From: Gammaproteobacteria bacterium
GTDB taxonomy: Bacteria; Pseudomonadota; Gammaproteobacteria; PS1; Pseudothioglobaceae
Reading direction: 5' to 3'
Assembly: GCA_015658965.1 (NCBI GenBank)
Contig: DQNX01000028.1
Span: 1 to 10,004 of the forward strand
Length of the DNA: 10,004 nucleotides
Below the pieces are notes generated by a model, which ran no database searches, was not told where the DNA came from, and saw only the letters and a program-made list of their open reading frames with translations. Shown piece after piece: positions 6,649 through 10,004 of the stretch. The first letter of the stretch is position 1; each line of letters opens with the position of its first letter. The position numbers and the translations under genes are program-made.

Positions 6649-8243
6649 TGGCAAAAAACCTTGTTATTGTTGAGTCCCCCGCTAAAGCCAAAACGATTGA
6701 AAAATTCTTAGGCAAAGACTACGTCGTCAAGTCAAGTATCGGCCATATTCGTGACATGCCTAAAAAAGATATGGGCATTGATCTTGAAAACAATTTTGAG
6801 CCCACGTATGAAGTAACCGCTGACAAAAAGAAAGTCGTAGCCGAGTTGCGAAAAGCAGTCAAAGTGGCTGAAAAAGTATATCTGGCGACGGATGAGGACC
6901 GCGAAGGCGAAGCCATTGCTTGGCATTTATTAGAAGCGCTCAAGCTGCCAAGAGATACCTCAAGAATCGTTTTTCATGAAATTACCAAAGGCGCGATTAC
7001 CAACGCGATTACCAATCCAAGAACGGTCGATTTTAATTTGGTCGACGCCCAGCAAGCGCGTCGCGTGATTGACCGATTGGTAGGGTTTGAAATCTCCCCG
7101 GTGCTTTGGCGCAAAATTTCAGGGGCACGCTCTGCAGGGCGTGTGCAATCTCCGGTAATGCGTTTGGTGGTCGAAAGAGAGCGTGAAATTAGCCAGCATA
7201 GCGCTGTTTCTAGCTATAAAGTAAAGGCCGAATTGGTGAATGACAATGGCGAGCTGGTTGAAGTTAAGCTGAATAAAGATTTTGACTCTAAAGACCAGAC
7301 TTTGGCATTTGCAACCCAACTTTTATCAGCGGATTTAAGCGTTCTATCGGTTGAGAAAAAACCGTCTAAGCGTTCACCAAAGGCGCCATTTATTACCTCT
7401 ACCTTGCAACAAGAGGCCTCGCAAAAATTGGGTTTTTCAGTCAAACAAACCATGACCATCGCGCAAAATTTGTATCGCGAAGGCGCCATTACCTACATGA
7501 GGACCGACTCATTCACCTTGTCTGAAACGGCGATTGAAGCAGCAGAAAAAGTCATTAAGCAAGAGTTTGGCGTTGAGTATCATAATGCCAGACGTTTTAA
7601 AACTAAGGATGCGGGCGCACAAGAAGCGCATGAGGCGATTCGCCCAACCGATCTAACTAAGCCAAGTATTTATGGCGTCGATGAGCAAACGGCTAAATTA
7701 TATAGCCTGATTTATAAGCGCACGCTTGCCTCACAAATGAGCGATGCAAAATTACAAAAAACCCAAATTAAAATCGCCGTATCAAATGCCGATGAGTTGT
7801 TTGTGGCGATGGGTGAAATTCTAACTTTTCCAGGGTTTTTGAAAGTTTATAACTATCTTTCGGCAGAAGACAAGCTGTTGCCTGATTTGACTCAAGGCGA
7901 GCCATTAACCTTGGCAAGTTTTTCAGCAAGAGAAAGCTTCTCACGCGCCAAACCTCGATACACTGAAGCCTCTTTGGTTAAAAAAATTGAAGAGATGGGC
8001 ATTGGCAGGCCGTCAACATTTGCCACCATGGTGTCCACCGTGCAAGATCGAAATTACGTTACTAAAGAAACCCGAGAAGGCTTTGAGCGTGAATATGAAC
8101 TGATTGAAATAAGCGAAGGCACGGTCGTAGAATCAAAACCAAATGAAACCACGGGCGTGGAAAAAAACAAACTATTTCCAACCAATGTGGCTTATTTACT
8201 CAACGATTTTTTGGTTAAAAACTTCAGCAACATCATTGATTAA
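6648..8243 (+). CDS. topA: DNA topoisomerase I, N-terminal part ending at an in-frame stop
   Basis: TopA is the type IA topoisomerase that relaxes negative supercoils behind RNA polymerase. This open part encodes 531 residues: the TOPRIM domain with Glu9 in VESPAKAKTI and the DxDxE triad Asp82, Asp84, Glu86 in ATDEDREGEAIAWH, then the catalytic domain with active-site Tyr283 in GAITYMRTDS and EMGIGRPSTFA. All chemistry residues are present. The frame then hits TAA at 8241-8243, although coding similarity continues in the same frame to 9017. Family members are much longer (E. coli 865 residues; read through, this one would be 789), so this is a truncated product unless the stop is an error. 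The start overlaps the smg stop by one base. Confidence 0.93.
   Translation: MAKNLVIVESPAKAKTIEKFLGKDYVVKSSIGHIRDMPKKDMGIDLENNFEPTYEVTADKKKVVAELRKAVKVAEKVYLATDEDREGEAIAWHLLEALKLPRDTSRIVFHEITKGAITNAITNPRTVDFNLVDAQQARRVIDRLVGFEISPVLWRKISGARSAGRVQSPVMRLVVEREREISQHSAVSSYKVKAELVNDNGELVEVKLNKDFDSKDQTLAFATQLLSADLSVLSVEKKPSKRSPKAPFITSTLQQEASQKLGFSVKQTMTIAQNLYREGAITYMRTDSFTLSETAIEAAEKVIKQEFGVEYHNARRFKTKDAGAQEAHEAIRPTDLTKPSIYGVDEQTAKLYSLIYKRTLASQMSDAKLQKTQIKIAVSNADELFVAMGEILTFPGFLKVYNYLSAEDKLLPDLTQGEPLTLASFSARESFSRAKPRYTEASLVKKIEEMGIGRPSTFATMVSTVQDRNYVTKETREGFEREYELIEISEGTVVESKPNETTGVEKNKLFPTNVAYLLNDFLVKNFSNIID
8241..8243 (+). other. topA: In-frame TAA interrupting topA (codon 532)
   Basis: The frame from 6648 reads ...NFSNIID, then TAA, then KFTAKLESDFDTVATKNVPW, without any shift. 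In E. coli TopA the matching segment is NYEFTAQMED, so the stop falls where Tyr is expected. One base change at 8243 (A for T or C) explains it. TAA is used as a normal terminator by atpD, ampD, rpmH, dprA and smg here, so codon reassignment is ruled out. A sequencing or consensus error, or a recent nonsense mutation, is most likely, because the downstream frame shows no decay. Confidence 0.9.
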
Positions 8244-9017
8244 AAATTTACCGCTAAACTCGAATCTGATTTTGACACGGTCGCTACAAAAAACGTGCCT
8301 TGGAAAAATGTTGTTAAAAATTTCTACGAGCCTTTTCATGCTCAAATTGTTGCCGCCGCGGATATATCCCGCGAGGAAACACACGGCATGCGCGAATTGG
8401 GTGAAGATCCTAAATCGGGTAAACCCGTTAGCGTGCGTTTTGGTCGTTATGGTGCGTTTGCACAAATTGGCCACAAAGATGACGAAGATAAGCCAGTTTT
8501 CGCTGCACTTAGAGGCACGTTAGATATTGAAACTATTAAGCTTGATGAGGCATTAGAGCTGTTTAATATGCCGCGCACAGTCGGTGAAACGGACGACTTT
8601 GGCGTTATTAAAGCCAACTATGGTCGCTTTGGGCCCTACATTCAGTATGGCAAAAAGTATGTTTCACTAAAAGAACACACTCCTGAAGACGTTACCCTTG
8701 AAACGGCATTAGAGCTCATTGCAGCCAAGGAAAAGTTTGATGCGGAACGCATTATTAAAACCTTTGATGACTCTGAAATCCAAGTACTTAATGGTCGTTT
8801 TGGACCCTATATCTGGAATGGCAAAAAGAAAGGCAAAGGCCAGAAAAACATCACCATTAAAAAGATTTTTGGCGACAAAGAGCCGAGCGATCTAACCCTT
8901 GAAGAGTGTAAAAAAGCCATTTCTGGAAAGCTTAAACCTAAGACTAAAGCTAAAAAACGTAAAAAGGCAGCGCCGAAAAAGACCAAAGCTAAGCCGGCAA
9001 CCAAAAAAAACCACTAA
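8244..9017 (+). CDS. topA: DNA topoisomerase I, C-terminal part (same frame, after the stop)
   Basis: This stretch continues topA in the same frame for 257 residues. It begins KFTAKLESDFDTVA and WKNVVKNFYEPF, the end of the catalytic core, then has three related C-terminal repeats built around FGRYGAFAQIG, YGRFGPYIQYGKKYVSL and GRFGPYIWNGKKKGKG. Such repeats bind single-stranded DNA in many bacterial TopA proteins. The tail (about 8930-9014) is Lys/Ala-rich. Only one Cys is present, so the tetracysteine zinc fingers of E. coli TopA are absent. If translated alone, the first in-frame start candidate is a GTG at 8295 with no ribosome site, so independent expression is unlikely. An A8 run at 9003-9010 may hide a frameshift: with one A fewer the frame would continue TTKKKIIA and stop at 9034-9036. 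Confidence 0.88.
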   Translation, partial: KFTAKLESDFDTVATKNVPWKNVVKNFYEPFHAQIVAAADISREETHGMRELGEDPKSGKPVSVRFGRYGAFAQIGHKDDEDKPVFAALRGTLDIETIKLDEALELFNMPRTVGETDDFGVIKANYGRFGPYIQYGKKYVSLKEHTPEDVTLETALELIAAKEKFDAERIIKTFDDSEIQVLNGRFGPYIWNGKKKGKGQKNITIKKIFGDKEPSDLTLEECKKAISGKLKPKTKAKKRKKAAPKKTKAKPATKKNH

Positions 9018-9041
9018 GAAAAAAATCATAGCCTAACCATC

Positions 9042-9069
9042 ACACCGCTACTTGTAAGTTTTGCGGTGT
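9042..9069. repeat. Inverted repeat after topA
   Basis: ACACCGC (9042-9048) is the exact reverse complement of GCGGTGT (9063-9069). The 14-base loop contains a smaller palindrome, ACTTGTAAGT (9050-9059). RNA from this region could form a hairpin in the 88-base gap after topA. Neither strand has a following T tract, so it is at best a weak or factor-assisted terminator, or an RNA-stabilising structure. Confidence 0.5.
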
Positions 9070-9105
9070 AAAATACAAGGCATTCAATTAATAAGACTAA
9101 ATTTT

Positions 9106-9288
9106 ATGTTGCTAATTAGCGAAGTTATAATTGCAAATCCGCAAATTGATGATTTTGAAGAGTTGGTTGTGGCGCTTAAAGCCATCGCCAAAACATCAGA
9201 CGAGCGTTTTTTTCAAATGGATGTTAAGCCCGATTATGGTGATACGCCAGAAAATTGGGAAGATCGCTTGGAAGCAGCATTTTACTAA
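9106..9288 (+). CDS. Small hypothetical protein (60 residues)
   Basis: I do not recognise this protein. The ATG at 9106 gives 60 residues beginning MLLISEVIIANPQIDDFEEL; the frame stays open upstream to 9061, but that would take in part of the inverted repeat and lacks a better start. The protein is acidic, with a hydrophobic beginning (MLLISEVIIANP), a predicted helix (FEELVVALKAIAKTS) and an acidic C-terminal half ending in GDTPENWEDRLEAAF. There are no cysteines, no clear signal peptide and no membrane span. Its stop overlaps the strong ribosome site of the next gene, so the pair is probably co-translated. Codon use looks like its neighbours and supports a real gene. Confidence 0.65.
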   Translation: MLLISEVIIANPQIDDFEELVVALKAIAKTSDERFFQMDVKPDYGDTPENWEDRLEAAFY

Positions 9289-9293
9289 AGGAG
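9288..9293 (+). promoter_or_regulatory. Strong Shine-Dalgarno for the last gene
   Basis: AAGGAG begins on the last base of the preceding stop codon and ends 4 bases before the ATG at 9298. It is the best ribosome site on the + strand of this window. It fixes the start of the following gene and ties the two genes into one transcript. Confidence 0.8.
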
Positions 9294-9297
9294 ATAC

Positions 9298-10004
9298 ATG
9301 GGATTTAAATATTTAAACAAAGACCAAGATATTTTTGATGGTGATGACGGCGAAGATGTATACGCGAACGAAGAGCAATTACAAGCAAGACTGGAGTATT
9401 TTGAAGCACAACTGTCGGGCTTAAGCGAGAGCTCACCAGCCGAAGAACGGATTAAAAGTTTATTGGAAATTGGCCGTATTCAAGTAGAGCGCTATAAAGG
9501 TGCAGATGCTTGGGAAAAGGCTTTTACCGCGTTTAGTCTGGCACAAGAAGATGAGTTATGGGAGCTGGCTGTTGAAGCTTGTGATGTGATGTTTTTATCC
9601 GAGGGTCCAGATGCGTTAGTGGCACTTGGGCATGCGTTATGGCTAGGCATTACTTTTCCGATTGATCCAGAAATCACCGTAGCGATGTTACAACATTTGG
9701 TTGAAGAATCGCCAGAAGAAGCAGACACGAGAGCGATAGCGGCAGCGGCAGCGCATTATGTTACTTCAATGCGCTGTGGTGAAGACGATGACTTAACATT
9801 TTTTACGTCCCAAATGTTAGCCAGTGTTGCTGACAAACATTCACACATTACTGACCAATCTACTTTTGATGTATGGCATAGAACATTAGAGTTAGACAAG
9901 CCCGAGGTTTTTTTAAAGAAATTATCCGGTGCGGTAGATCAGCTAGTGGATGATAAGTGGTGGATTGACCGTGATACAATTAGAGCAAAATTAGAAGCTG
10001 AAAA
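9298..10004 (+). CDS. Acidic helical protein of unknown function (partial, runs off the window)
   Basis: An open frame from the ATG at 9298 continues to the window edge, giving 235 residues without a stop. I do not recognise the family. It begins MGFKYLNKDQDIFDGDDGED, a strongly acidic N-terminus, then a likely helix rich in Glu and Gln (NEEQLQARLEYFEAQL). Helical segments with a repeat-like feel follow (LLEIGRIQVERYKGADAWEK, AFSLAQEDELWELAVEACDV, ALGHALWLGITFPIDPEI). They resemble TPR or HEAT-type scaffolds, but I cannot define a repeat unit. There is no signal peptide or membrane span, suggesting a cytoplasmic protein. It directly follows the 60-residue gene behind a strong ribosome site. 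Confidence 0.75.
   Translation, partial: MGFKYLNKDQDIFDGDDGEDVYANEEQLQARLEYFEAQLSGLSESSPAEERIKSLLEIGRIQVERYKGADAWEKAFTAFSLAQEDELWELAVEACDVMFLSEGPDALVALGHALWLGITFPIDPEITVAMLQHLVEESPEEADTRAIAAAAAHYVTSMRCGEDDDLTFFTSQMLASVADKHSHITDQSTFDVWHRTLELDKPEVFLKKLSGAVDQLVDDKWWIDRDTIRAKLEAE

Noticed and set aside
7214..7489. - strand open frame within topA
   Set aside because: It is a shadow of conserved catalytic-domain coding sequence, with no ribosome site or domain.
8241..8243. Stop codon reassignment or selenocysteine recoding in topA
   Set aside because: TAA is the ordinary stop of several neighbouring genes (atpD, ampD, rpmH, dprA, smg), and selenocysteine uses TGA.
8143..8523. Open frame in another + frame spanning the topA stop, possibly a frameshift product
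   Set aside because: The topA similarity continues in the original frame on both sides of the stop; this frame has no TopA-like residues.
9061..9105. Upstream start for the 60-residue protein (75 residues from 9061)
   Set aside because: The extra residues would be read from the inverted repeat and an AT-rich leader, with no ribosome site; the ATG at 9106 is more natural.

Overview
The window is ordinary bacterial core genome, most likely from a gammaproteobacterium. KdsC (Kdo/LPS synthesis) shows a Gram-negative cell. AmpD, Smg and the dprA-smg-topA order are typical of Gammaproteobacteria. A sulfur-oxidising lineage such as the SUP05/Thioglobus group is a hunch from overall protein flavour and gene mix; no gene here proves it. 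By eye the DNA is moderately AT-rich and even in composition. I see no phage, insertion sequence, CRISPR array, tRNA or rRNA.

Layout: (1) Positions 1-527, + strand, hold the end of an ATP synthase operon: the last 35 codons of atpD, then atpC. It closes at a strong bidirectional terminator (555-587). (2) Positions 615-4947, - strand, form a tightly packed seven-gene run, in transcription order rpmH, rnpA, yidD, yidC, a TauD/TfdA-type Fe(II)/2-oxoglutarate oxygenase, ampD, kdsC. It combines ribosome and tRNA maturation (L34, RNase P protein), membrane protein insertion (YidD, YidC), peptidoglycan recycling (AmpD) and LPS Kdo synthesis (KdsC), plus one oxygenase of unknown substrate. (3) Positions 4948-5057 are a 110-base divergent promoter region. 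(4) Positions 5058-9017, + strand, carry dprA, smg and topA. (5) Positions 9106-10004, + strand, carry two unrecognised genes: a 60-residue protein and a longer acidic protein that runs off the window.

The main anomaly is in topA. Its reading frame is conserved from 6648 to 9017 but is broken by an in-frame TAA at 8241-8243, where family members such as E. coli TopA have a tyrosine. Topoisomerase I is normally important for growth, so this is either a sequence/assembly error, a real nonsense mutation, or a gene working as a truncated or split protein. A second possible single-base problem lies in an A8 run near the topA end. The other points worth checking are the oxygenase placed between yidC and ampD, and the divergent rpmH/dprA arrangement where dnaA would usually stand beside rpmH. 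I found no convincing previously undescribed multi-gene system.
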